Shown piece after piece: positions 8,229-16,837 of a DNA stretch of 64,000 bases. Position 1 is the first letter of the stretch. Every line of letters starts with the position of its first letter. The translations under genes were made by a program, and so were the position numbers. This stretch comes from JAFDVL01 sp964631865. GTDB taxonomy: Bacteria; Acidobacteriota; Blastocatellia; RBC074. Under the pieces are notes generated by a model. That model worked only from the letters and a program-made list of their open reading frames with translations, was not told the origin of the DNA and ran no database searches. The DNA is taken from positions 1 through 64,000 of the forward strand of contig CAZWAK010000010.1 of NCBI GenBank assembly GCA_964631865.1, given 5' to 3'.

Positions 8229-9569
8229 ATGCAACCGAATGTATCTTCAACCTTTCGGGCTACGCTCAAGGCGGAACTGCCGCAGTGGGTACAGCAAGGC
8301 ATTGTCACTGATGAAAATGCCGAGCGTCTAGTGACGATCTATGAACTGAATGAGCTTCGCAAAGAGTCATCAAGTCTGCTGGTCGCCGTCATTTTTACGC
8401 TCGGCGGCTTGTTGCTCGGTGGCGGACTCCTTAGTTTTGTCGCCGCAAACTGGGAAGACATCCCGACGCTTGCCAAAGTTGTCTTGCTGATGTCGCTGCT
8501 GCTGGCGTTTCACTTTGCAGGCTATTGGCTGTGGCACAAGAAAAACTGGCCGCGCCTCGGGCACGCGCTCGTCTTTACGGGCAGTTTAGTCTTTGGCGCG
8601 AATATCGGCTTGATGGCGCAAATCTTTCACGTCAGCGGCGAATGGTACGGCGCGTTTGGCGCGTGGGCATTGGGTTCGCTCGTGATGGCGTACGCGGCGC
8701 GCAGTTGGATCACAGGCTTGCTCGCGCTCGTCACAGCGGTCACATGGTTTCAAGGCATTTCGCACGCGCATCTGAGCGGCTGGATGATCGTCGTTCCGCT
8801 GCTGATGGTCGCACTATTTTTGTACTTGGCGTGGCAGGTTCGCTCGCGCGTGTTGTATGTGGCGACGTTTGCGGGGCTGACGTGGATGCTGTGCAGTTTG
8901 GCTGCCGAACGATTCAGTTCCGGTAAATATACGTTGGCGACGATGATTGTCGGCGGTTTCGTGGCGTGGGCAGCGGGCGAGTTTCATCGCGCCAAAAACC
9001 TGCGCCCGGAGTTTGGCAATCCGACGGCGGCGCTGGGGATTTTGATTCTCGGCGGCAGCGCATACGTCTGGTCATTTCATTGGTGGTGGGAATTTCGGGA
9101 ATGGATGGCGCGTTCGGGTGATGCACCGCCGCTGAAATTTTATTGGGCGCTTCCCACCGTGATTGTGGCGCTTGTTGGTCTTGCATTGGTGGTTTTGATG
9201 ATGCAGCACAATGCTTCTGGCTCGCGCAAGCTGTTGGTCGCTGGCATCAGCGTCGCGTCTGCGATCTTGATTTTATGTGCGTTGGTGGGTGGCGCGAATC
9301 GCGGCGATATGGCTTTGCTCACGATCAGTGTGAACTTGGCGGCCTTGATAATCGCTGCGGTGGCGATTGCAATTGGCGTGATGGACGAGCGGCGGCTGGC
9401 GTTTTGGGCAGGCACGTTGTTTACGGTGCTGCTCATTATCTCGCGGTTTCTCGAATACGAAACTTCGCTGTTGACCAAGTCCGCCGCGTTCACGATCTGC
9501 GGCGTCGCGATGATTGCGGCGGGCATCGCGTATGAAAATCATTTGCGCCGAAAGGAGGTGCTGGTATGA
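8229..9569 (+). CDS. DUF2157 domain polytopic membrane protein
   Basis: 446 residues. Residues about 10-45 form the soluble DUF2157 start (LPQWVQQGIVTDENAERLV), followed by at least ten hydrophobic segments, the first containing GGLLLGGGLLSFVAANWEDI, a DUF2157 hallmark. Strong Shine-Dalgarno GGAGGA upstream. The stop codon overlaps the ATG of the GDYXXLXY gene (ATGA), a partnership common for these two families, sometimes seen as DUF2157/DUF4401/GDYXXLXY sets. Function is unknown, and membrane-associated assembly with the neighbouring GDYXXLXY protein is an inference from coupling. Confidence 0.85.
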   Translation: MQPNVSSTFRATLKAELPQWVQQGIVTDENAERLVTIYELNELRKESSSLLVAVIFTLGGLLLGGGLLSFVAANWEDIPTLAKVVLLMSLLLAFHFAGYWLWHKKNWPRLGHALVFTGSLVFGANIGLMAQIFHVSGEWYGAFGAWALGSLVMAYAARSWITGLLALVTAVTWFQGISHAHLSGWMIVVPLLMVALFLYLAWQVRSRVLYVATFAGLTWMLCSLAAERFSSGKYTLATMIVGGFVAWAAGEFHRAKNLRPEFGNPTAALGILILGGSAYVWSFHWWWEFREWMARSGDAPPLKFYWALPTVIVALVGLALVVLMMQHNASGSRKLLVAGISVASAILILCALVGGANRGDMALLTISVNLAALIIAAVAIAIGVMDERRLAFWAGTLFTVLLIISRFLEYETSLLTKSAAFTICGVAMIAAGIAYENHLRRKEVLV

Positions 9570-10084
9570 ACAAAGCGACGTTGTTTTTTCTCGCGGCAGT
9601 GGTGCTGCAAGTCCTGATTTTATTGGGCGTACCCGCGCGCAAGGCGTACACGCGCGCAACCGGGCGCGATGTGGTGCTGAAGGTTGCGCCCGTTGATCCG
9701 TACAGCATTTTGAGTGGCTATTACGTCATTCTCGGTTACGACATCAGCCGTCCCACAGGCTTTGCGGACGCCCCAAAATTCGAGTTCGACGAAGTGGTCT
9801 ACACGATTGTCGAGCAGCAAGACGACGGCGTTTGGATACCTGTTGTGACTCAGCGTGAACTGCCGAAAAACCTTCCCGCGAATCGCGTGGCCATTCGCGG
9901 GCGTTGGGACGGTAGGATCATCACGTATGGCATCGAGGAGTTTTACATCCCGGAAGACAAGCGCAACGTGATTGCCGAAGACCTCAGCAAAAATCAGAAC
10001 GAAGCGCGCGTTGATCTGAAAGTGGACGCCCGCGGCAATGCGGCATTGCTTCGGCTGCGTATTCAAGATCGTGTTTACGAATGA
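9566..10084 (+). CDS. GDYXXLXY domain protein
   Basis: 172-residue protein with an N-terminal transmembrane or signal segment (ATLFFLAAVVLQVLILLGV) and an extracytoplasmic domain. The family motif appears as SGYYVILGYDIS (about residues 48-59), following VDPYSIL, as in GDYXXLXY proteins where the first aspartate or glycine varies. It starts inside the end of the DUF2157 gene with a good Shine-Dalgarno (AAGGAGG) and is followed 8 bases later by an acyltransferase gene. Family function is unknown; coupling with DUF2157 points to one membrane complex. Confidence 0.85.
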   Translation: MNKATLFFLAAVVLQVLILLGVPARKAYTRATGRDVVLKVAPVDPYSILSGYYVILGYDISRPTGFADAPKFEFDEVVYTIVEQQDDGVWIPVVTQRELPKNLPANRVAIRGRWDGRIITYGIEEFYIPEDKRNVIAEDLSKNQNEARVDLKVDARGNAALLRLRIQDRVYE

Positions 10085-10092
10085 GGTGATGG

Positions 10093-11421
10093 ATGACTCG
10101 AAAGGTTTTGACCGCACTCCTCAACTTGATTCTGCGCATTTTCTACCACCGCATTGAAGTCGCGGGACTCGAACGCATTCCGTCCGACGGCCCGGTCATC
10201 TTCGTGCTGAATCATCCGAACGGCTTGATTGATCCGGTGTTTATTTTGTGCCTCGCGCCGCGCCCCGTGTCGCTGCTGGGCAAATCTACGCTCTTCAAAA
10301 TGCCGTTGATTGGCTGGCTCGCGCGCGCGCTCGACACGATGCCGGTTTATCGGCAACAGGACAAAGGCGAAGACCCGAAGCGCAACCAAGAAACGTTTCA
10401 GAAATGCCGCGAATTGCTCGAACGCGGCGGCTCGCTGGCGCTCTTTCCTGAAGGCGTTTCGCATAGCGAACCTTCATTGCGCCCTTTAAAAACAGGGGCG
10501 GCGCGCATCGCCTTGGGTGCGGCTTCCGCGGGGATGAGCCAGCCATTGCAAATCGTTCCGGCGGGTTTGTACTACACGGCGAAAGCGACGTTTCGCAGTT
10601 CGGCGCTGTTGTATTTTGGCCAACCCATCACCGTCAGCCCCGTCGCGCTCGACGAAAATTACGAACCTCCGCGTGAAGCCGCGCGCACTTTGTCAGATCG
10701 TTTGGACACGGCGTTGCGCGAAGTCACATTGAACGCCGATCAGAAGCAGGCGCTCGACACCGTTGCGCGCGCCGAAGAGATTTTTAATGCCGACCGAAAA
10801 CACGAACCCACGCTCGCGGCAGAACTGCAATTGAAACAGCGGTTCGTCGCGGGCTATGAATTTTATCGCACGAATGCGCCGGAAAAATTGGAAGCTATCG
10901 AAGGCCGAATTCGGCGTTACGCGGCGCAATTACAAATGGCTGGGCTGGAGGTGGATGATCTTTCGGCGGTCACGCGCGCGACGCCGGGGCAAGCGTTCCT
11001 GCGCGTGCTGACGTTTTTGCTGCTGCTGCCCTTCGCGCTGGTCGGCACAATTTTGCATTATCCGGCGTATCGTTTGGCGGGCGTATTGGCGCAGCGATTC
11101 AGCCGCAATGATGACGATGTCATTTCGACGATCAAAGTGCTGGCGTCGGCGTTGCTATTTCCGTTGACGTGGTTGGTGTGCGCGGCGTTCTGTGTGTGGC
11201 AATGGGGCTGGCCGGTCGCATTATTGATGGCAGTTTGCCTGCCCTTTCTCGGTTATATCGCAGTGCGCTTTGCCGAAGAGTTTGATCGGGCGGCGGGCGC
11301 GGCGAAAGCCATTCTATTTTTTGTCACGCGCGGGTATTTTGCGAAGCGATTGTTGGTTGAACGAGGAATGATTCGGAACCAGATTATTGCCTTGAACAAA
11401 GAACTCCCTCCCCCCGAATAA
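10093..11421 (+). CDS. 1-acyl-glycerol-3-phosphate acyltransferase-like (PlsC superfamily)
   Basis: 442-residue membrane-associated acyltransferase. The catalytic block is NHPNGLIDP (40-48), the longer-spaced variant found in fungal GPAT-like and some bacterial members rather than the standard NHX4D. The substrate-binding block is FPEGVSHSEPSLRPLKTGAA (about 117-136). After a linker of about 150 residues, two or three hydrophobic helices near residues 290-390 (LRVLTFLLLLPFALVGTILH and following) form a C-terminal membrane part. It likely makes or remodels phospholipids. Third gene of the DUF2157 operon, and it ends with no gap against a convergent gene. The exact acyl acceptor is unknown. Confidence 0.85.
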   Translation: MTRKVLTALLNLILRIFYHRIEVAGLERIPSDGPVIFVLNHPNGLIDPVFILCLAPRPVSLLGKSTLFKMPLIGWLARALDTMPVYRQQDKGEDPKRNQETFQKCRELLERGGSLALFPEGVSHSEPSLRPLKTGAARIALGAASAGMSQPLQIVPAGLYYTAKATFRSSALLYFGQPITVSPVALDENYEPPREAARTLSDRLDTALREVTLNADQKQALDTVARAEEIFNADRKHEPTLAAELQLKQRFVAGYEFYRTNAPEKLEAIEGRIRRYAAQLQMAGLEVDDLSAVTRATPGQAFLRVLTFLLLLPFALVGTILHYPAYRLAGVLAQRFSRNDDDVISTIKVLASALLFPLTWLVCAAFCVWQWGWPVALLMAVCLPFLGYIAVRFAEEFDRAAGAAKAILFFVTRGYFAKRLLVERGMIRNQIIALNKELPPPE

Positions 11422-12069
11422 TCAGCCGTTATGCCAGCCTTGTTCGCGGATGATGGTTTCCAACTCTGACTCTAATCGCTGAAAGGCCGACAATTGACGT
11501 AGAGAAGTAAAAGAGGGAGTGAACTCCGGCACTCTTTGAGCACAAAAATTGACCTGCAACTTTGCTAATCTTCGCCCGCTAAGTCCACTGGCTTCTTTGA
11601 GTAGGTCATAAAGTTTCTGTTTCGGGTCGGGCAACTCCTCAAGTTTTGACCGATCAGGCAATTTCAGAGGCTGCTGCCCGTGAGGATTCCCGACCGCGTG
11701 GCGAATAGCAATCTCGTCCATCAATAGCTAAGCTTCCTGCATGCGGATGGGGATAACACGAACACTGTGAGGGATGGCACCCCTCGCCTGCGCCATTTGG
11801 AGCGCCAAGTCTATTTCGTGAATCCGCATTTCAAACGGTTGTTTCTCGGCATCACGATGAATGAACAAAAGGTCACAGGGATAAAGATCCACTGCCACTT
11901 GAATTTTTCCTGCCAAATCGCAGGGTTTTTCGCGTAATCGGCGCAGGTCGGCCCATTCACTTTGAATCGCAAGGTCTCGACAATGTTCGTGCAAAAGCCA
12001 AGTCAGAATCGGGAGCAAGGCCCGATCAGAGCTGCCATCGGAGAGTAAGGTGTAACGGAGTTGCTTCAT
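11422..12069 (-). pseudogene. DUF4276-like TOPRIM protein interrupted by an in-frame amber codon
   Basis: Two consecutive open segments in the same frame (12069-11728, then on to 11422) read as one 215-residue protein apart from a TAG at 11730-11728. The first 113 residues contain LLSDGSSDRALLPILTWLL (the TOPRIM-like acidic start) and LLFIHRDAEKQP. The sequence then continues IPIRMQEA-stop-LLMDEIAIRHAVGNPHG. In DUF4276 proteins I know the corresponding stretch reads TEAWLL, so TAG sits exactly where TGG (Trp) is expected, a single-base change. Downstream conservation (KLPDRSKLEELPDPKQKLYDL, SGLSGRRLAKLQ) is intact, so the event is recent, an assembly error, or recoded. It follows its ATPase partner by two bases. 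Confidence 0.75.
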
Positions 12070-12071
12070 CT

Positions 12072-13559
12072 TTAGGAGGGCCAGCCCGCCAGATAAGGCT
12101 GAAGATCCGCCCGGTCCACAACGCGACGGCTTTGTCTGCGGTCGGCGGGCGTTGTGAATAGTTCAGGCTCGATGGGGTTCAGGTAGGACAAGAGTTTTCC
12201 TTTGGAGACAATTCCCATGCCTGGTACCTTGGCACGCCAAGTTTCCGGCAAACAACTGAAACACACTCGATTAAATCGCGTATGGTCTTGCACCATTTCT
12301 TTGGTCTCGGCTAACAAAAGACTATCGTCTGGCACCTGTCCCACGACGGCGGGCGAATGTGTGTTGATGATTACCTGGCGCAGGGGGTTATTGGCATCAA
12401 GGGGACGCCGGACATCGGTTGCAATATCCTGCAACAGCCTCAGCATAGAGGGAATTCGTTCGGGATGAACGCCATTTTCTGGCTCTTCCAGGCAAAGGAC
12501 GCCTTGCGCTTCGGAATCAAGTTCTAAAACCGTTAAGGCCAGGAAGCGAAGGGTCCCGTCGGACAGTGCGCGCGCCGGATGAACCGTATTATCCTGATTT
12601 TTTACTTGCAAGGTGAGAATTTCCCTCTTCTCATCCCGATCCACCCAAATTTCGCGCACATCCCGAATCAACTCTGACAAACGATTAGCTACCCTTCCAT
12701 AAACATGCGCGGCAGCCTCTTCTGTTCCCAGACCATTCGTCCGTCCTTTGAGCCGGGCCAAATGATATAAAGTTGCCGCCAAGTGAGCACCGTCCGTGTC
12801 CAGTTTGGTGGGAGACGTAAATTCGTCTGGCTTCCGCAAAGAAGAAGGTTCTAATTGAAGTAAGCGCCAAGAACGCATTTCACTGCGGGCTAAGAACGCC
12901 GTTGGGCTTTCCGCTGCATTGGCCACCGAGAGAACGGCGCGCGGCAGATTGGTTGCGGAACGGGGGAGCGGTCTGCCGCTACTTCCTCCATCCTGATGCA
13001 ATTTTATAATCCGCTGGCTTCCTTCGCGTTCCGTCGAAATAAAGAACGGAACGCGCCGTTCTCCCATCAGAACGGATTGCCTCCAATGCCGTACATCATG
13101 CGGAAATAGCAAATGTTTACTCGCATCGCCGCGCTTAATATGTGAGAGTTCTTCTTTGATTAGCTCAATGCGCCCTAATGACTGGGGGCCTTCATCGGAA
13201 CGATACGCCAATGTGATGGCATAACGGAGAAAATTAATACTGGCTTCGGCTTTCTGCCCCAAATCATCAACGCCCTCACGGGGAACGATCATTTCAACTT
13301 CAAACGACATCTGCTCGTCGTATTTGTCGCCAACGCGGTGAAACAAACTGCGCAAATCGCTGGTGCGCCCTCCTTCATCGCGCACTGACAAAGCCGCTTC
13401 CGTTAAGGGACGGTCAGCCAAAGCACTCAAAAATTTTATTGCATCGAAAAGGTTCGACTTGCCGACGCCATTCGCACCAGCAATACAGGTAAACGCCCCA
13501 AAGCGTACATCAACATCCATCAGGTTTTTAAATCCTGTCACTTTCAGACGTGTCAACAT
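12072..13559 (-). CDS. AAA_21-type (OLD/SMC-like) ATPase, partner of the DUF4276-like protein
   Basis: 495-residue ABC/SMC-fold ATPase. Walker A is GANGVGKSN (28-36), an ABC-like signature LSDGTLRFLAL lies near residue 332, Walker B with catalytic glutamates is LCLEEPENGVHP near 356, and the H-loop is NTHSPAVV near 401. This is the AAA_21 layout of OLD, AbiL and related defence ATPases. The ATG at 13559 gives MLTRLKVTGFKNL, the normal start of the family; an in-frame upstream start adds ten residues. It is followed after two bases by a DUF4276 (TOPRIM-fold) gene, a pairing reminiscent of ATPase-plus-TOPRIM anti-phage modules. The defence role is inference. Confidence 0.85.
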   Translation of the reverse strand: MLTRLKVTGFKNLMDVDVRFGAFTCIAGANGVGKSNLFDAIKFLSALADRPLTEAALSVRDEGGRTSDLRSLFHRVGDKYDEQMSFEVEMIVPREGVDDLGQKAEASINFLRYAITLAYRSDEGPQSLGRIELIKEELSHIKRGDASKHLLFPHDVRHWRQSVLMGERRVPFFISTEREGSQRIIKLHQDGGSSGRPLPRSATNLPRAVLSVANAAESPTAFLARSEMRSWRLLQLEPSSLRKPDEFTSPTKLDTDGAHLAATLYHLARLKGRTNGLGTEEAAAHVYGRVANRLSELIRDVREIWVDRDEKREILTLQVKNQDNTVHPARALSDGTLRFLALTVLELDSEAQGVLCLEEPENGVHPERIPSMLRLLQDIATDVRRPLDANNPLRQVIINTHSPAVVGQVPDDSLLLAETKEMVQDHTRFNRVCFSCLPETWRAKVPGMGIVSKGKLLSYLNPIEPELFTTPADRRQSRRVVDRADLQPYLAGWPS

Positions 13560-13763
13560 GAGATTCGACTCCTGAGCAAAACTTATCACGCTTCCTGAAT
13601 CGGCTCAAATAGGGCAATAGCTGGTTCCTTGAAGTTTTATTATTTGTGCATCACGCTTCTGCGAAAGGTCGGGCTTACTTTCTCGTCATCGCAAGTGACG
13701 CAAACAGCGATGCCCCCATCGCTCAGGAGTTTCCCCTATGCCCAAACAGAAGTGAGTTTTTCG

Positions 13764-14054
13764 ATGAAAATCAAATTGCCCGCGCGCGCGTTAGCCGCAC
13801 AGTTACTCAATGCCCACCAACGATTCACCCGGTTTTCGCACGAGCAGCGTCTTCTGGCGCTGAATATGTTGACGACGCACATCGAAGCCACGCGCAAGCT
13901 CGGTACGCCCGGCAGCTTGAAGGCCGCTGCGACCGACGCGATTTTTCTGGCCTCGATGAATGAAACGGCTTACGAACCCATCCCCGCCAACACGTATTCG
14001 ATTTCCTCCAGTCTGAACAATTTGCACGACGCCATTTGGGCCGAAGACCTATAA
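13764..14054 (+). CDS. Conserved-looking small protein, function unknown
   Basis: 96-residue soluble protein, basic in its first half (KIKLPARALAAQLLNAHQRF) and acidic at its end. Codon composition matches the neighbouring chromosomal genes. A helical stretch, FTRFSHEQRLLALNMLTTHI, is predicted from the heptad-like leucine spacing. Starts at ATG 13764; a longer frame from 13629 lacks support. No Shine-Dalgarno is obvious. It stands alone between two convergent or divergent neighbours. No family recognised. Confidence 0.5.
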   Translation: MKIKLPARALAAQLLNAHQRFTRFSHEQRLLALNMLTTHIEATRKLGTPGSLKAAATDAIFLASMNETAYEPIPANTYSISSSLNNLHDAIWAEDL

Positions 14055-14132
14055 AGCCTGGTCGGTTCGCGCTTCATTGTCCTCCCGGTTGGCTTGGCAC
14101 ACGTGATGGCTGGTCTGTCGCGTGTGCCTTTT

Positions 14133-14780
14133 TTATGTGCGGCGGCGACGAGACTTGTGTTGCGCCTGGGCGGCTTTTCTGGCGACGAATCGCTGTCGTG
14201 CTTCGCGCTGTTGCGCCGCCGCAATGGCGTGCCGCTTGTTTTTATATCCAACCTGACGCGGCTCCAATTCAAAATGCGCCGGGTCTTTCAACCCGTAGCG
14301 CCATTGGAACCCGTGCCTGCGCATGACTTTGACCATCTTCTTGCCGTCGCGCGTCAGCCGCCGATGGCGCTTTTTGCCGTAAGCCACAGACGCGAGGTCT
14401 ACGGCCAAGCCGGCTTCGTGCAGCGATGCGCCGGGCTTGTGCGCGCTGTAAATCCCGCGCCGCACGCGGCACCGATGCCGATGCGAGCAATGGTACATCT
14501 TGCGTTGTTGCGCGCTGGAACGATAGGCGCTGGTGATGGTCGGACAAACGCCGACGGCTTGCATATCGTCGAGTGCGGCCTTGAGTTTTCGCTGTGCTTG
14601 CGGATGCAAGCCCGTCAGTTTTTTCGGGCCGATGGCGGGTTGGGGCCGGGTTGGTTTCGTTCTTGTGACTGCTCGCTTTTTCTTGGTGCGGACGTTGACC
14701 ACGTCATCCTTGCGCGCAGCGGCGGCGAAGGTTGCCACCGCGAACAGCAGCAAGGCTACTAGCAAACCGATCTTCTGCAT
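14133..14780 (-). CDS. Peptidase M15-type D,D-peptidase/murein hydrolase, exported
   Basis: 215-residue exported protein: signal peptide (IGLLVALLLFAVATFAAAA), a lysine/arginine/proline-rich linker, then an M15 (VanY/DacB-like) domain. Motifs are TSAYRSSAQQ (about 64-73), the first zinc motif SLHEAGLAVDLA (His and Asp at about 121 and 128) and the second histidine in DPAHFEL (about 172), preceded by HGFQWRYG. It probably cleaves D-amino-acid peptide bonds in peptidoglycan. The C-terminal 40 residues are highly basic, which could hold it on anionic polymers (inference). Its stop is followed by a noncoding gap of under 90 bases; the SYLF gene precedes it by 2 bases. Confidence 0.8.
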   Translation of the reverse strand: MQKIGLLVALLLFAVATFAAAARKDDVVNVRTKKKRAVTRTKPTRPQPAIGPKKLTGLHPQAQRKLKAALDDMQAVGVCPTITSAYRSSAQQRKMYHCSHRHRCRVRRGIYSAHKPGASLHEAGLAVDLASVAYGKKRHRRLTRDGKKMVKVMRRHGFQWRYGLKDPAHFELEPRQVGYKNKRHAIAAAQQREARQRFVARKAAQAQHKSRRRRT

Positions 14781-14782
14781 AA

Positions 14783-15709
14783 TTAGCTCCCAGCAGGTCT
14801 GGTAGGGGGTGTTGCAGCAGGGGGTGTCGAAGTAGGGGGTGTTGTAGCAGGGGGCTGCTGTAATCTTGACCGGGGAACTTTAACATAAATCACTTTGGCG
14901 GGAGAAATGTCTTTGAGCGTGCGGGAAAAGATGCTTACATCGGCGGCGCGCAGACTGCGCGGCGTGTTCGGCACGGCGTCGCGCGCCAGGATGTCGTGCG
15001 TATGGAGCCGGTCGCCATTGGGAAGTTGCTCGCCATACAGCACACAATTCGCCGTGTTGTCTACTTTGAAGTATGCGCCGCGCAAATCCAGCCCGACGTA
15101 CAACCCTCGACTGCGCGAATACGACACCGCTCGCGCATCCAGCAACGGGTCGGAAGACACGCCCACATTGCGCCCGAACATCAACCCGGTTGCGCTTGCG
15201 CCTGCGCCAATCTCGACTTTGTTTTGCAAGAGCGAATGCAAGCCGGAGCGCGTCGAAATAATCATAATCAGGTCGGTCACTTCCATCCCGATTTGCAGAC
15301 CAAAGCTCCCGCCCGTGACCGTGAAAAAGACCGGCGGACTCCAGGCTTTGTTTTCGTAGCGGCAACTGAGCAACCCGCGTCCCCATTGCCCGCCAAAGCC
15401 GAAGCCGCCTTTTTTCATCGAAGGCACAACGGCCACACAATTGGAGCGATCCAGCATGGCTTGCGGCATCGCGTGATCGGGTGCCTCCATAAATTCCCGC
15501 ATAATCAGCGCGGCGCGTTCGGCGCGTTCCAGCAAATCGTGCCGGTCTTCTTCGCTACAAACTTTTTCTTTTTCCTGGCGCGTCGGCAGAATCTGTTTCC
15601 GTTCCGGGATCGGCGTGCCATTCGGACGACGACGTTGAGCCGCCGTTTCGAGCGTACATACACAACACAATGACAGAGCGACGAAGCAGGCTAGGGCGGC
15701 GTGTTTCAT
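14783..15709 (-). CDS. SYLF (YSC84-like) domain protein 1, exported
   Basis: 308 residues: signal peptide (MKHAALACFVALSLCCVCTL), a basic linker, then a SYLF/Ysc84 domain with CVAVVPSMKKGGFGFGGQWGRG, a tryptophan-rich GGSFGLQIGMEVTDLIMIIS and GRNVGVSSDPLLDARAVSYSRSRG. The C-terminus is a proline/threonine low-complexity tail (PPATTPPTSTPPAATPPT). SYLF domains bind phosphoinositides in eukaryotes; the bacterial role is unsettled. The ATG at 15709 gives the signal peptide directly and is preceded by GAGGAG. Tandem with a second, shorter SYLF gene 100 bases upstream, an old duplication. Confidence 0.85.
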   Translation of the reverse strand: MKHAALACFVALSLCCVCTLETAAQRRRPNGTPIPERKQILPTRQEKEKVCSEEDRHDLLERAERAALIMREFMEAPDHAMPQAMLDRSNCVAVVPSMKKGGFGFGGQWGRGLLSCRYENKAWSPPVFFTVTGGSFGLQIGMEVTDLIMIISTRSGLHSLLQNKVEIGAGASATGLMFGRNVGVSSDPLLDARAVSYSRSRGLYVGLDLRGAYFKVDNTANCVLYGEQLPNGDRLHTHDILARDAVPNTPRSLRAADVSIFSRTLKDISPAKVIYVKVPRSRLQQPPATTPPTSTPPAATPPTRPAGS

Positions 15710-15809
15710 GGGTTCTCCTCGTGGGGAAAGAACGCGGTTGACATTCGGCGCAGGTGCTGTCGCCGTGAGCGGCAACACTCTGCGCCGAAGGCTGCTTTCG
15801 GAATTGTAG

Positions 15810-16541
15810 TTATCGTTTCTTTTTCGCGGGCGCTTTGCTTCCGCTCGTGCGGCGTGCGGAAAACTTCGTCAGCGTCGCGGAATAAATTCGGACTTCGGGC
15901 GTGGCTTTGATTTTGCCGGTTTCCAACAAATCGTGGGCGGAAACGGCGCGGCCATAGACATCTTTGTTGGCGTCTTCGTCTTCTTTGATGACGGAGCCTT
16001 TCAATTCCAATCCGGCAAACACGCCTTTGCTGCGCGAGTAGGAAAGGACTTGTGCGTTGAGCGTGGCATCGGTTGAAGCCGAGACGTTACGCCCGACCGG
16101 CCCGGCAGCCGCAGCGGCTCCGGCTCCGAGTTCAAATTTACTTTTCAGCAAACCGTTGACGCCGTCTTCATTCATAATCAACAGCACAAGGTCTACGGCT
16201 TGCGCGCCGATTTGCAACCCAAAGCTGCCGCCGCCAATCGTGAAGTAGGCCGGGGCGCTCCAACCGGCAGTTTTGCGACAACTCACCAGCCCGCGTCCAA
16301 ATTGCCCGCCCACGACAAAGCCGCCTTTTTTGACCGACGGAAACACGGCTACACAATAGGCGCGATCCAGCAAGTCTTGCGGAATCGCTTGATCGGGTGC
16401 GTCCATAATTTCCTTGAAGGCTTGCGCGGCTTTGCGCGCGCGTTCGGCTTCTTCTTTTTTATCGGCGAAGGCTGTCGCGGTGAGCAGCAACATGCCGGTA
16501 ACCGCGAACCCAAGCATCTTCTTCATATTCCCTATTTTCAT
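15810..16541 (-). CDS. SYLF (YSC84-like) domain protein 2, exported
   Basis: 243 residues with signal peptide (KKMLGFAVTGMLLLTATAFA), an alpha-helical charged segment (KKEEAERARKAAQAFKEIM) and the SYLF core: CVAVFPSVKKGGFVVGGQFG, GGGSFGLQIGAQAVDLVLLI, then GRNVSASTDATLNAQVLSYS. The end is basic (KAPAKKKR). It is clearly paralogous to the downstream gene at 14783-15709 but lacks the proline/threonine tail. The ATG at 16541 is close to a GGAGG; ATG 16526 is an alternative. Function in bacteria unknown; the export signal indicates an envelope role. Confidence 0.85.
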   Translation of the reverse strand: MKIGNMKKMLGFAVTGMLLLTATAFADKKEEAERARKAAQAFKEIMDAPDQAIPQDLLDRAYCVAVFPSVKKGGFVVGGQFGRGLVSCRKTAGWSAPAYFTIGGGSFGLQIGAQAVDLVLLIMNEDGVNGLLKSKFELGAGAAAAAGPVGRNVSASTDATLNAQVLSYSRSKGVFAGLELKGSVIKEDEDANKDVYGRAVSAHDLLETGKIKATPEVRIYSATLTKFSARRTSGSKAPAKKKR

Positions 16542-16837
16542 ATTCCCTCCTCGAAAGTAGTTTCCATTGCAAGAACCGCTTCAGCGTGAGCGCGCCGTTG
16601 ATGAACTGCGTCAGACGCCTCACGCCACAAATCGTTTGAGGGCAATGCCCCCGGAAGATTTGGGTGAGTGGTATAGTTCTAACTTGAGTTGCAAGACTTT
16701 TCAAGTGAAATCTCAAATCTTTATGTTCAACTAACAGAAAATAAATATATTAGTCTTTGGGCAAAATGGCTTTTCCTTGACCTGTTCGGAAGGCTGTACA
16801 TTCGACTGGAAACCGCTGTACTATGCCCTTGAGGACA
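16542..16837. other. Intergenic gap between divergent genes
   Basis: About 295 bases between the second SYLF gene and the membrane protein at 16838. A locally A+T-rich patch (16725-16760) could hold promoters for either direction. No RNA gene, repeat or clear operator was seen. Confidence 0.4.

Noticed and set aside
11728..11730. Pyrrolysine or other dedicated recoding of TAG
   Set aside because: No insertion element or pyl gene is visible, and DUF4276 is not a known recoded family; a plain mutation or sequencing error is more likely.
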